Of a stretch of 28,901 nucleotides of DNA, positions 9,278 to 19,509 are shown piece by piece. Below the pieces are notes generated by a model. That model had not been told where the DNA came from and made no database searches. It was given only the letters and a program-made list of their open reading frames with translations. The DNA is from Perkinsus olseni. Its lineage: Eukaryota; Perkinsozoa; Perkinsida. Numbering within the stretch: the stretch's first letter is position 1; each line of letters begins with the position of its first letter. Position numbers and translations under genes: made by a program. Location: assembly GCA_013115125.1 (NCBI GenBank), contig JABANN010000440.1:1-28901 (forward strand). The letters run 5' to 3'.

Positions 9278-11157
9278 ATGATCGTGATACAATCTAGTCC
9301 GACTTCGGAGCCCGCCCGGCCACCTCAGGAGTCGTCCGATGTGAAGCGCTTGGGTGCCGCTGTCCCTTCCGTCTGGGGGGCCTCCAGTCGTGCTTCCTCA
9401 GTGTCATCCAAGCTGGGAAGGTGGAGCAGGAGCAGTATGATCTTCCGGTTCTCGAGGAAGAAAGGAAATCGCCCCGCGCTTCAACTGGATCGGCGGCCCG
9501 ACGATGACGCCGAACAGTAATTGGCATGATGGCGCATGATTGCCAACGGTGTTTCAATACAACTACGTGAGCACTTCCGTTGAAACTCCAATCCAACCGA
9601 TGAGACGACAGTTTTGATTTGGAACGAGACTCGTACAACTTGTACCACGTTACAAGCCACTAACGCTACATTACGAGCGTGACGTTAGTGCCAGGATCGA
9701 TACATCTGCTCATTTTCCCAGCTCCATTAACAGGCTGAGTTATAGAGTCCCTACGGTGAGGCTGAGCCAGAGTCCAGAATATGGACCTTCACAGCTGTCT
9801 TCTACTGCGATGGCCCGTGTAATATGAGAACGCGATGTAACGCTCATCGAGCCCTTGGAGTACTTGAGGATCAGTGTTATTGCACCAGCTGCCTTTTGAC
9901 AGCCCATGACCGTCCATAACCACAGCAATGCCGCCAGTGCCAAGGAGTGGGCAGACGCGTTTCGTAGGGAGACCGAGGAGCTGAGGATAGCGCAGCAAAG
10001 GATGGTTACAATCGAAGTGAATGTTGCAGTCAGTTTGGCGTCACTAGACGCTTTTTCAGGCTGAGATGCAGGGGCCTGTGACGAGCGCCAGCCGCCGCTC
10101 TCTAGCGCGTGCTCGACTGACGCTAGACAAAGCTAGAGAGAAGTTCGAGGATCGGAAATCGGAAGCGAAGGGATTCCGAACCAGAGTGAGAAGGGAGCTC
10201 TCATGAGAGTCATCCAGCCAGTGAGTATGGTCAGGTTCGCTTGAAGGCACCACTGCCGTTCGAAGCTTCTTCCCCTCAAGTCCGTACCGTGCCGCGCGGT
10301 CAGGCCCCTCAGCGCGAAATGGAGGACGATCAAAGCGATCATTCGACGATGGATGAGCTTCAAGCTCTGCGCTATGAACTTTTCCGTGAACTTGAACAGT
10401 GCGCTATGCGAGATAAAACAAGGCAGTGCTCGCAGTGCGGTCGTGAAGGTGAATCGAGAATTGGTCGCAGAGAGGAGACACCGGCTTGGAGACGATACCT
10501 AGATGAGGACTCGAGCAGCGAGGCTGCTAGAAGGAGCATCAGAGACGAGGAAGACGCTGAGGTCTCGGGCTGTGAGTCTTTAGAGCAGGACGATGCGAGC
10601 AGGACGAGGGACGCTGACGGCGGTGATGTCCGTCCAGTGTCAGCGACGAGGCCGGACGAGCATGGCAGATCTCAGAGCGCAGTATTTCCTCAGAGTGTAG
10701 GGAGGGTGAGAGGCATACCGAGAGCATCATCAGCCGGAGTGCGAATCAGACCCGGTGGAGAAGGTCAAGTCACAGAAAGACAAGAGGCGGTAAGATGGTT
10801 GATGCATGACTGATAGCTGCAACAATGCCATTTCTTCGTGTTGCCTCGCTCAGTTTGCGCGAAGTACTGAGCTTAAGTAGAAATGCGGAACGAGATTAGA
10901 GCTATCAGCTAGAAATGATCCCTCAGGAATCCTAGCTCAAACTCATGTTCATTAGCGAATTCGTTTCAAGTTTTCCGACACAACCGGCACTGCCTTTGTT
11001 CATTTGCTTCAAGCAAATTGCTTGTATGCTGCAGTCCAATCATCACTTCCGCTGCGTCCTCGCCGGCCGAAGACATGATGCAGATTTGCCGACTACGCCA
11101 GCTCGAAGCGAGGAAGAAGATCTCTCGCCAGTGATGATGGATGATGTCTTGCTTTAG
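9278..11157 (+). CDS. Hypothetical 345-residue hydrophilic coiled-coil protein, five exons
   Basis: Exons: 9278-9420 (ATG start, MIVIQSSPTSEPARPPQESS), 9926-10016, 10060-10185, 10235-10789 and 11035-11157 (stop TAG). Every junction is GT-AG and every phase agrees. The intron at 10186-10234 is 49 bases. Exon 1 is serine-rich. Exons 2 and 3 are heptad-like and charged (AKEWADAFRRETEELRIAQQ; LTLDKAREKFEDRKSEAKGF), suggesting a coiled coil. Exon 4 begins VRLKAPLPFEA and is rich in R, E and D, with a lone QCSQCG pair that might bind metal but lacks a partner pair. The end is acidic (RSEEEDLSPVMMDDVLL). There is no signal peptide or membrane segment, so it is probably cytoplasmic or nuclear. I do not recognise a family. 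The 505-base first intron could hide one more exon. Confidence 0.6.
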
Positions 11158-12003
11158 CCACCGGGTCTGAGTTCAAAGTTCATATCCAGACCCAGAAGAC
11201 TGTAAACTGCATGACAACCAGGAATTTGCACTCCAGGCTGGTACGCTTCTTATTGGGGCAGTGCTGACTACCCCTTGGGCTGCATTTCGTTGCCATGTGG
11301 CAATCACCCATTTCTTTTCAACAGAGAAGGCGAGGATTGAAATGCGCCATTTATTGCCAACACTTCTCCGAGGTGTCGAAGATTTTCTGGTGTTTTGTGT
11401 TCTAGTCGTAGTTTGGCACGCGAAGGCGATGAGCGGCAGCCTACTTGGATACCCTGAAAACCGAGCAACTGTATGCCCTTGGGGCCAATCCTCTGTGGTA
11501 TGTGACGCTAGATACAGTTCGTTGCCTTCGCGTGCCAAACCTCGCCTCGAACACAAGTCACCACAGGATTGGGCTATTATCTGGACTCAGCGGCTCGATG
11601 AAGCAGATATACAGCAATATCCATATACAACCGCCGACAGGGCACTATGCCGATATACATCAATGAATCGGACGCTGAACCTGCCCCTCAGAGAGAATAA
11701 AGAGGGGAAAATCGGTCTGTTAGGGTACACTCGGAACAGTTACTGGTCTGAGCAGCACAGGTTGCTTGGAACCAACGATCAAACCGCGCACAAGAGTCCT
11801 GTAATAGGCTGACACTTGCGGCCAGCTGAGACCGACAGGGTTGTGTGCCAATAACGATAGAGGGGACGAGCAACGTGAGGTAACGACTCCGGCTCGAACT
11901 GTACCTCCAAGCACACGTGCTTTCCAATTCTACATTAATATCGGCTACTTCTGCAAGCAACAACTGAGGCTACACAATTACTAGCATAGCAGGGAACATG
12001 CTC
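11158..12003. other. Intergenic region with long inverted repeats
   Basis: Open frames exist on both strands but start at GTG or TTG and run through the inverted repeats at 11411-11572, so I treat them as chance. The two genes on either side (9278-11157 plus, 12004-12676 minus) converge on this stretch. Confidence 0.4.
11411..11572. repeat. Crossing inverted repeats (pseudoknot-like layout)
   Basis: Arm A, GTTTGGCACGCGAAGGC at 11411-11427, is inverted exactly at 11524-11540 (17 bases). Arm B, CCAATCCTCTGTGGT at 11485-11499, lies inside that loop and its inverse (two bases shorter) lies outside it at 11560-11572. A third, weaker pair joins GCAACTGTAT at 11465 with ATACAGTTCGTTGC at 11512. Confidence 0.75.
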
Positions 12004-12676
12004 TCAGCCACTTTCGATTATCAGTGTGTGACGAAGCATACGCAACTTTTTCCCGCTGATGTACATGATTATGGAATCCATCCCCTCGCGGTCGCCGTCA
12101 GGGATGAATTTGATGGATTCGAAGTCATGTTTCTTGGCTTCGAGAAGTGTCTTCAGCTTCTTGTTGAAGTATCTCACCATGTCCGAGCGCAGCTTGCTGC
12201 TGAAACACTGCCGACTGCTCACTGTAAGACAATTTCTGCGGGTAGGCTGAATTCTAATCGGAATCGATTTGTAATCACGGAGAGAGCCTTGATAGGGGAG
12301 ATACAGGTCATCGGGCAAAATGTCTAGTGAGAAGGCGAAGGAGACATCTGGCTCGGCCCTGATTTCCGTATCATCTTCGTGCCAAAACTTCAGGTCAAGG
12401 TTGTCGAACGAGGGGTTAAAGATAACCTCGGCCTTCAACCTCATGCCATTGATTGTGTTGTTATAGGGCGTTGCATATGCCATATGTATTGCCGCGAACT
12501 CTTCTTCTAGTTTCCGCAACGACCTCTTGCCTCACCTCACGCTGGTCCATCTCTGCCAGCTGGCGTCGTTGATCCAGGCTGAAGAGGCGGTAATGAGGTT
12601 TATGAATTGGTCTGAGGCTGCACGTTGCAGTGTGCAGGATGCTACTGCAGATAGCAGCGACGAATGCAGGATGCAT
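12004..12676 (-). CDS. Small secreted orphan protein, 212 residues, two exons
   Basis: Exon 1 runs 12676-12541 from an ATG and encodes MHPAFVAAICSSILHTATCS, a good signal peptide, then RPIHKPHYRLFSLDQRRQ. The intron 12540-12507 is only 34 bases (GTGAGG...CTAG) and the phase agrees. Exon 2 runs 12506-12004: EEFAAIHMAYATPYNNTING, PSFDNLDLKFWHEDDTEI, SFAFSLDILPDDLYLPYQG, RSDMVRYFNKKLKTLLEAKK, DREGMDSIIMYISGKKLRML, then stop. The mature part mixes beta strands and one amphipathic helix and has only two cysteines. No membrane segment follows the signal peptide, so export is likely. I know no family for it; a lineage-specific secreted protein is the natural reading. An acceptor a few bases downstream would change one or two residues. 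Confidence 0.6.
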
Positions 12677-13919
12677 AGTCAAACAAAGGAACGTAGAAGG
12701 TGCCACCTTGTAGAGGGAGGGCTCGTCCGAAATACTCAATCGGGCGTCTCCATCAGGGTCACGGGCGACGCTCCGCGGGCGTAACGCATCTCGCTCGCCC
12801 TATAAGAAGTTGATGTGATTCACATGCGTTTTATCGGGCGCTTTCAATCGGGTCACTAGCAGCTTTTCATTTTGAGTCGCTATATGGGGATATACGTTTA
12901 CTTGAATTGTGAGTCCCCTCGCTGAACAGTTTGGGTCGAGTTGAGTTGAGTTTCATCGAGCCTCTTCGTATCATATGGAACGGCTCAGCACTCTAGCTCG
13001 GCACGACGAACTCATGAACAAGTCGACTTTCTGAGGGCCATCCCGGAATCCTGAGAGTGGCATGGGAGCTCACCCGAAACTACTGGTCTCTTAGAAGACC
13101 AGTCCGGGCGCAGCCACATGCTCAGAGAGTGGCGAGACTGGAGACTACAAGAGAACCCTCGTCGGTTGTCGTACTCACCAGGGGCGGTGGAAATACTATG
13201 ACGATAGAACGCAATAGACTATACATGCCAGAAATAGGACATGAGGTCATCGTCGTGATGAGGTTGGCTTTAGATGAGGGTGCTGATTCGAGCGGACATG
13301 ACTGGTGAAGTTAAAACTTGACTTCAGCCTTGAATGCTCCCGCTGTAATTCAGTCACGCGACTCTCGTCATTCTCGGCTGTGGCAGAGACTGATGCAGAA
13401 ACTCGATTCTTGCTACATATAGCCAACACTAAATTCCAGCCAAAAGTCATCGAGTAATAGGTGAAGGGTAGTTCAGAACTACCAGTTCTCACAGGTGCTT
13501 GAGTTAGGCATATAGACTTCAACAGGAGAACGGAAAGCGAATAAGGCAGCTCCACGATTCATCTCAAATTGATATTCTCAATATTCTCGTGATATAAACA
13601 AGTATCATTTTCATCATTAGAGCTTCACACGCAACATGGAAATGCTAGTTTACAAGATTTCAGCATCTCACATTTTCATGTCGACGTGTTGGCAACACCC
13701 CGGAAAGCTGCATTGCGCCATACGGAAAGATGCTTCACCGAATGAATACTCATATTCGATAATATCATGAGTGTATCAAATTTAGGAGAGTCGGCGGTGT
13801 GAATCAATCTCATGTCTGTTCCAAGAACAATCTGCTCTTTCCCCAGGAGAGTACAGCTCGTGGAGGGCGGACCCGATGCCATACACAGAATAAACGATAG
13901 ACCAGATGAAGCGTCCTAC
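12677..13919. other. Spacer between two minus-strand genes, with possible last exon
   Basis: A hairpin lies at 13082-13103 (ACTGGTCT paired with AGACCAGT). The minus frame ending at 13676 (QIVLGTDMRLIHTADSPKFD, ending VANTST) could be the last exon of the upstream coiled-coil gene, in matching phase if the acceptor lies near 13826. It is not coiled-coil in character, so I leave it out of the model. Confidence 0.3.
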
Positions 13920-16900
13920 CTCGCCGCCCAGAGAGGGCCGCATCCAACTGACCTCTCAAGTCGCTAACGCGGTTAACCAGTGAACTCTCGAGGCTGTACC
14001 TGAGCAGAGATGTTTAGCACGACCCTGGGAAGCCAGTGACCCACTGCTCATGTCGGAGTTTCCTTAGCTCTTCCTCTTTCCTTGCCAACCCTTCCCGCAG
14101 CTCGTCCACCAGTTCTTCGCTTCGGTCTCTCCCCGAAGCCGCGCGCACGAGTTGGTGACCTCGTGTGACTTCGGCCTTCAGCCGCCGGGCATCAGCGTCC
14201 CTTCGCTTCATCTCAGTCGTGTTAGCGATTACGTCCCTTCTCAGCCCGTCTATTTGGGACTCCAAGGCCGAGAGCTGCTCCCGACTAGCATTTGCAGCTA
14301 TCTCATTAGCGGTCGCCTTTTCGGATGAATCTTTGAAGTCGGCTGCCAGGCGAGCGCTGAAGGCAGCAGCGATTGAAACAGAGATCGTATTTACGAAGTG
14401 AGTTTTGACCGTGGCACCCGTACTTCTCCATTCTCGCCTTGTCGAGATCATCTCGGAGGTATCGTCTTTCGTCGCCCATTTCCGTGAGGAGCTGCTCGTA
14501 TTTATCGATTTTCGACGTCAACAACGTTCTCTCGTGGGACCATTCGGATGCTGCTGCGCTCAGGGATGTCGTAAGACCTTAACACTCGGATCGCTACAAC
14601 ATGTTTGCCACTGCGGTGAACACCCCGATCAGACTATTGCTCACTAAGAGAAGTGACTCGGGTGAGATCGGAGAAGAGATATCAGCGACCATACTGATGG
14701 CCCTGCCCGGATAAGGAACTAGGTGGTAGCTAAATTCCGCCTAGTTTCTTATCGGAAAAATTCCGTGGATTTTTAATGACTTGAATCTATTGATTTAAAA
14801 GAGCCGCTACTCAGCGGGACTCGGGTTTCCGATCAGCAGGTGTCTAGCACTACTCGCATAGCGAGGCATTGTCGCACAGGGTCTGTGCCACAGACTCCAC
14901 TTCAGCGGGGCCCAATGAACTCACCGCTCAGCTCTCCTGCCTTTCTGGAGAGCTCTTCCTCCAGCTGTCGTATTTTTTCTCGGGCTTCGTCAAGTTGAGC
15001 AGGCAAATGACCCGCTCTACTCATAACGCTCATTCGCTCCAACGCTGCCAGATGAGCCTGATAAGAATTAAGAAACTCCAAGATTTCAAGATTATGCAAG
15101 AACTGACCTCTTGCTTGGCCTGGTCCCTCTCCTTCTCGATTTCCCTACAAGCCTCTTCTGATTTACTCAAAGAACTCGAGAGGTGGCTAACTTCGGATTT
15201 TAGCCGCTCGATTTCCGCTCTGTAGGTGCCGCAGTCCCCCCGGAGAGAATCTATCTCATCCCGCGCTCTAAGAAAAAAAAGGCCGATACCGCTTCGCTCC
15301 GCTCGTCATCACCTGACAGCCTCATCCCGCATCTGCTGTGTCTCTACATGGTATCTTGCAGTTTCCTGCATATCGTTGACGGAAACATGTAGTTCATGAC
15401 TTCTGAGCACCTGGTCCCGGGTTCGAACCCCAGCAGCGGCACCTCATTTACCAAGGCCCTCTTCAATACAGCGGCTTCCATCTCCATGCGGTTCAAGTCT
15501 TCTTTGAGGCGTAGGTTCTCAGCCTCGATCAAGGCGGCCTTAGCTCGCGCCCGATCTCCGTTCGACCGAGTTGATCTCGGAGAGTCGTCTCGCTAATCAA
15601 CAGAGCTGGTTTATAGCGAGAAGGTGATCTCTCCAGTTGCATATCAGGGCCCGAGGGATTCTGAGTTGAATCAGCGAGGCTGAATCGACTCAAAAACCGT
15701 CGTGAAGGACTAGCTGAAGAGGCCGCTGTGCCTCGAACCGACAGCATCTCTCTTATCCCGGACGACAGTTCAATTCTCACGAGTGCAACGAGCGCTCGAT
15801 GAGGAGGGACGGACAAGGAAGACCTACTGGCGATGCACAAGACTGATCTGCATATCCTCTAGAGGCGGCCGATCTGAGCCGGGAGAGGTCTTCCTCTAAC
15901 GACTCGATTTGGGCCTTGAGTCTTCGATTAATGGATTTGCCCTCTGCCAACTGCTGCTCGAAATCCTTCCGCTCAACAAGCTACGAAGGAAGATCGCTAA
16001 CGGAGCTACTTCAAGGGGGCAGCTGTGATTGTGTGGGCACACAATTCACATGCCCCCTGACGCTAGCAGCAACAGTTCACAAAGGCTTGAGTCATAGCTC
16101 TTATCAGTATCACAATAATTGAATCATAACCGTCGTGTACTGATGATAAGATAGTGGGAACTCAGTGACAATCTTAAGTCTCTTCCATGCTTAGCAGAGT
16201 GAGGTGTGGCGTGTTCATTTTTGAGAGTTTCTAACTTAGTGATTCTTTCCTCTGCTGCCTCTGCGATGGAGAGCTCAGTCCTACCCCGTCATCCCGTTTG
16301 CTCGTGCTTTACGTTATTCAAGCCGGTGGCCCACCGGCGGTGGGTACGAAATCCAGATGCCTCTAGCTGTAGCTGTTTCGTACAGTACCGACCAGGCTAT
16401 GGCTCTTATGGATACTAATCCCTGCAATCGATAGATCGCGAATACAAAGCGCCAGATTACATCGTGCCAACTGGGTCTAGCGTCCAGTCAAGGGGGAGTA
16501 AGGGAGGCGAGGGGGATGAAGGCCAGCAGCCTTCCGGTCAATTCGTACTCCCGTCGATGCCCCATCAGAAGGAATAGAGCACTACGGGGTATTCCGATTC
16601 GATTTGCAAATCACTGAAGCCAGTATATCTCAGCGCATACTTCGTGTTTGAGTCTGAGACTTGAGTATGGCATGCATACCGAATTGGAACACCCTGTACG
16701 ACAGGCTCGGAAGATCTTGACACTGTGATTTCTCCGAGTGTGGACGTGAGCGACGAAGTAAACGGCAAATAGGACACCCTCAGGAGAACTCATACACCCA
16801 GTCAGCCCACCAGCCTATCCAAGCTAACCAAGGCGCTCTGCAGCTCGGCTTCATTTTTGTTGAGCTTGGCTCGAGTAGCCTTCAGTTCTCCAATCAAGAA

Positions 16901-17624
16901 GGATATCTTTTTCTCCTGCTTCTCCATTATTTGCCGCAGTTGCATCGATTCTCCGACGGCCCCTCGGACCTCCTTGGCGTGTCGAGCTGTCTGTGAGAGC
17001 AACTCCGACGAGAGAGCGGCGGCAGAGGACGTGGTCGCCGACGATAATGATCTGAAAATTGACATACTTGTTTCGCTACGCTCCGCTGAAACAACAGCGA
17101 GGTTCTAGCACGCGGTGAAAGGGAACGCACCGCCTCTCATCGTTGTGAGGCCAAGGACAGCAATGTCATCTATTAGATGACATCTAATAATACAAGAACG
17201 GAATTTGGCGCGTTTCTCGCTAGATTCTTGTCACCATGCGACAATAATTGGTCTTCAGGAGGACCTTTGCAGCTTGGGCGGCATAGCAAACGCTACAAGT
17301 TCGAGTCTCATTTCGCGATACTACACTGTACCAGCCACGCTGAACGAGGACTCGGGCCCACTCTTCTACAGTCACGAATCGTGCGTGAGATGTAGATTTT
17401 CTACGTCTCACTCACCATTTGTAAACGGTAGAAAAAGCTCACCTTCTCATTGAGGACGGGCCTGCCAAACTGCTCATGTCGGCGCTACTGTTCAGCGCGG
17501 GGCTTTTAGGCCTCCTGGATGCCAGTGGCGAGGAGGAGGTCGGAGAGGCAGATCCCCACGTTGGCGAGTGGCTATACGGCGATCTGGACTGGGCGACGGG
17601 GAGGAGGGGCTGCGGTCCTGTCAT
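13920..17624 (-). CDS. Long coiled-coil protein gene, at least eleven exons
   Basis: Exon 1 is 17624-17443, from ATG (MTGPQPLLPVAQSRSPYSHS), a Ser/Pro-rich head. Then 17051-16811 (QLRQIMEKQEKKISFLIGEL), an exon from 16280 (ELSIAEAAEERITKLETLKN), 15980-15828 (INRRLKAQIESLEEDLSRLR), 15592-15443 (LIEAENLRLKEDLNRMEMEA), 15365-15313, 15267-15108, 15057-14925 (LDEAREKIRQLEEELSRKA), 14553-14410 (SKIDKYEQLLTEMGDERRYL), 14342-14045 (EQLSALESQIDGLRRDV) and 13999-13920. Phases agree at every junction from 15980 to 13999, and also between exons 1 and 2. Introns there are 45 to about 370 bases. The body is nearly continuous heptad sequence, so a rod-like structural or tethering protein is likely; the family is not identifiable. 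The 16810-16281 interval, the end of the third exon and the C-terminus are unresolved. Confidence 0.65.
14710..14753. repeat. Imperfect hairpin in a coiled-coil gene intron
   Basis: GATAAGGAACTAGGTG (14710-14725) pairs with CGCCTAGTTTCTTATC (14738-14753) with one mismatch and one G-T type pair. It lies in the minus-strand intron 14924-14554. Confidence 0.6.
15366..15442 (+). other. tRNA-like relic making up an antisense intron
   Basis: On the plus strand the sequence ends in a strong tRNA 3' half: anticodon-loop-like CTTCTGA, then GGTCCCGGGTTCGAACCCC (exact B-box GGTTCRANNCC), then CAGCGGCACC. The 5' half does not pair, so it is not an intact tRNA gene. On the minus strand the same 77 bases are exactly the phase-0 intron between two coiled-coil exons (AATGAG before GTGCCG; ATATGCAG before GAAACT). 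Confidence 0.6.
16014..16058. repeat. Imperfect long hairpin
   Basis: AGGGGGCAGCTGTGATTGTGTG pairs with the inverse of CACACAATTCACATGCCCCCT, giving about 19 pairs with small interruptions. It lies in intronic sequence of the coiled-coil gene, just 5' (on the minus strand) of the exon at 15980. Confidence 0.6.
17164..17187. repeat. Two overlapping, mutually exclusive palindromes
   Basis: TGTCATCTA-T-TAGATGACA (17164-17182) and TTAGATG-A-CATCTAA (17173-17187) share their middle segment. Both are perfect. They lie in the first large intron of the coiled-coil gene. Confidence 0.75.
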
Positions 17625-17859
17625 GCTCAAACTGCAGTAGAATCATCCAAGCAGTCATTAAAACCCTTTCCCTTGTTCAGTGTACTGACATTACCCTGGC
17701 GAAAGCAAGGAAGAAATAAGGCGGAACAATACGAATGGGAAATCGTACTGATTATAAGACATATGATCTGAAACACTCATCTGATGATCATCACCCAGTA
17801 ACGGTAACAGCCACTCGTCTCTCTTATCGTCCCAGACGATAAGACTAAGAACTTCTCAG

Positions 17860-18449
17860 CAGGTAATCACAAAACTGTGCGGTTGCCACGAGAGAAAATG
17901 GGCCCAACCAGAGGCAGCAATCCTACGTCGGAGAATTACCAAGGGCACAATCACCACGTAGAGCTCACGAGCGCACAAAAGAAACTTGCGCGCATCAGAG
18001 ATTACAAGAAAAGGCCATTGCTAATCACTCGGCTCTACGCCTTGAACGCATCTCACCGACGTTTTAGGCTGGAAAGTTCACAGTGTGAACTTTGAAGGGT
18101 GAGCCCTAAAGCGTGGAATGAACGGTACACATCATTTGCCTGGGAAGGATCCCTAGCAGGTTGTTTCAGGAGACAGCCATGTGATTGCGTGTGCGATATC
18201 GAACGTCACCGTTGGGTCGTGCGCTGCCCAGTTGGTGTTCGGCTCCCTGATGTAGAGTGCCATGTGGTGTCTCCGAGTCTACCTGCTCCTCCCTCCAGGA
18301 GGGGGTCGCCAGGCAGGAGTCCCTCCTCCCGGTCGTTCGATTCGCGACACCCCTCTAAAGGACGGTTGCCCGGGATCTATCTTCGCACGTATGCACAACT
18401 AGTAGAGAAGGCAGGGCGGTGGATCTCTGGTAATCAGCGTGCACTATAA
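17860..18449 (+). other. Possible plus-strand exons, gene not resolved
   Basis: A charged frame at about 17870-18070 reads ELPRAQSPRRAHERTKETCA. A second open stretch from about 18168, after a GGTTGTTTCAG acceptor, contains PCDCVCDIERHRWVVRCPVG and a Ser/Pro/Arg-rich tail, ending at 18449. The cysteine cluster suggests an extracellular module. Phases could not be joined, and neither stretch has an ATG start. Confidence 0.25.
18073..18093. repeat. Perfect palindrome with three-base centre
   Basis: AAAGTTCAC-AGT-GTGAACTTT is a nine-pair perfect inverted repeat. The core GTTCAC/GTGAAC resembles arms seen at 9087-9119. Confidence 0.75.
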
Positions 18450-18860
18450 CTCAGTACAGTGTGGCTATTTGAGACGGGGCTCAAAGGAAGGTAACACCGC
18501 ACTCGAGAGGAGTTCGGGAAAACTGATCTAGTTGGTGGATTTATGGTGAACATATGTTCCATAGCATGACAAGCAACGCACGTGTTCACTGGGAAGAACG
18601 TACGTACTACGAGCAAAGGCGCACAAAGAGCAAGGCGGGTACGTAGCAGCGATGAAGGCAGTTGTCACTATAATGCAAGCGATGTTATGCTGCTAAAGCA
18701 ACCCTCATGATTCTGGTCCCTCATTTATTCTACTCGGACAGAGTCCAGACTCAGTCCACCGGATGAATCGTTGCTCACAGGGCGCAAAGCGCGCAATTTC
18801 GCGCTCCGCAACTGTGCGATAGGTGAAACCTATTAGGTGAGCTGAATGTCCCGCTTCTAG

Positions 18861-18925
18861 TATAAAAGGAGCCCCTCCTCTGGTGAGGATTCCTCACCAC
18901 GTTGGTGACACCAACGGAGGGGCTC
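18861..18925. repeat. TATA-like box followed by a nested three-way-junction palindrome
   Basis: TATAAAAG stands at 18861-18868. Immediately after it, GAGCCCCTCC (18869-18878) pairs exactly with GGAGGGGCTC (18916-18925). The enclosed sequence holds two perfect palindromes side by side: TGGTGAGGA-T-TCCTCACCA (18881-18899) and GTTGGTG-A-CACCAAC (18901-18915). The whole 57 bases is accounted for except three. No gene overlaps it convincingly. Confidence 0.85.
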
Positions 18926-19509
18926 AACTCTCGGACAACTTCTGGCGATGTTTTTTTGAGTGGACGAGCGTGCCATTCGTGTTATTTCCCTGTTATTCCT
19001 TTCCTGACTCCACCTCCTTGTGTGGGATTGGGAGTGCACGGCGTGCACTGCACGCAGGCACAAGAAGCGATCGGCGCACAATGAGCAAATATCTACCTCC
19101 GTAGTACGGAGTCCGTACGGTGTTAGTGGGAGCTAGTCGCCTCAGGTAATCCCTTGTTGAGTCTTCCGTTTCGGATTGCAACACATTGGGTTCATGGCAC
19201 CGAGTACAGGTTACATTCTATCCTGCCCATCATAACTCTCTCACCTGGGGACAAACCCTGTCTAACGGGACAAGGTCCCATCGCCCCAGTAGGAACGATG
19301 CTCATGCGTGCAAGCACTTAGCTCAAACTATTGAGTTTGACCATCTAAAACCGTTCGATGATCATCCTCGTGATAGTGACCACAGCCTCGGTTTTCATAG
19401 AATAGGAAACCCTCGGCCTCCTTTGAACAATTGGCAATGATATCCTCAGGTCGATCAGTGAGATTCGGGCCTGTATCTCGTTTCAGATCTCCAGTCGGAT
19501 TTTTTGCTG
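18926..19509. other. Upstream region of the 557-residue secreted protein gene
   Basis: Open frames here lack ATG starts and give no recognisable protein. A perfect palindrome, GTACGGA-G-TCCGTAC, lies at 19104-19118. The acceptor-like TCTCGTTTCAG ending at 19488 lies 21 bases before the ATG and is a plausible trans-splicing site for the gene. Confidence 0.35.

Noticed and set aside
11261-11812. A 183-residue plus-strand frame
   Set aside because: It starts at GTG and runs straight through the crossing inverted repeats, which better explain the sequence.
15366-15442. Functional tRNA-Arg gene
   Set aside because: The T-arm and an anticodon-like loop are present but the acceptor and D stems do not pair, and the stretch fits exactly as an intron.
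18861-18868. TATAAAAG as a proven promoter of the secreted-protein gene
   Set aside because: It lies about 640 bases upstream of the ATG, and TATA use in this lineage is uncertain; I note it only beside the palindrome.
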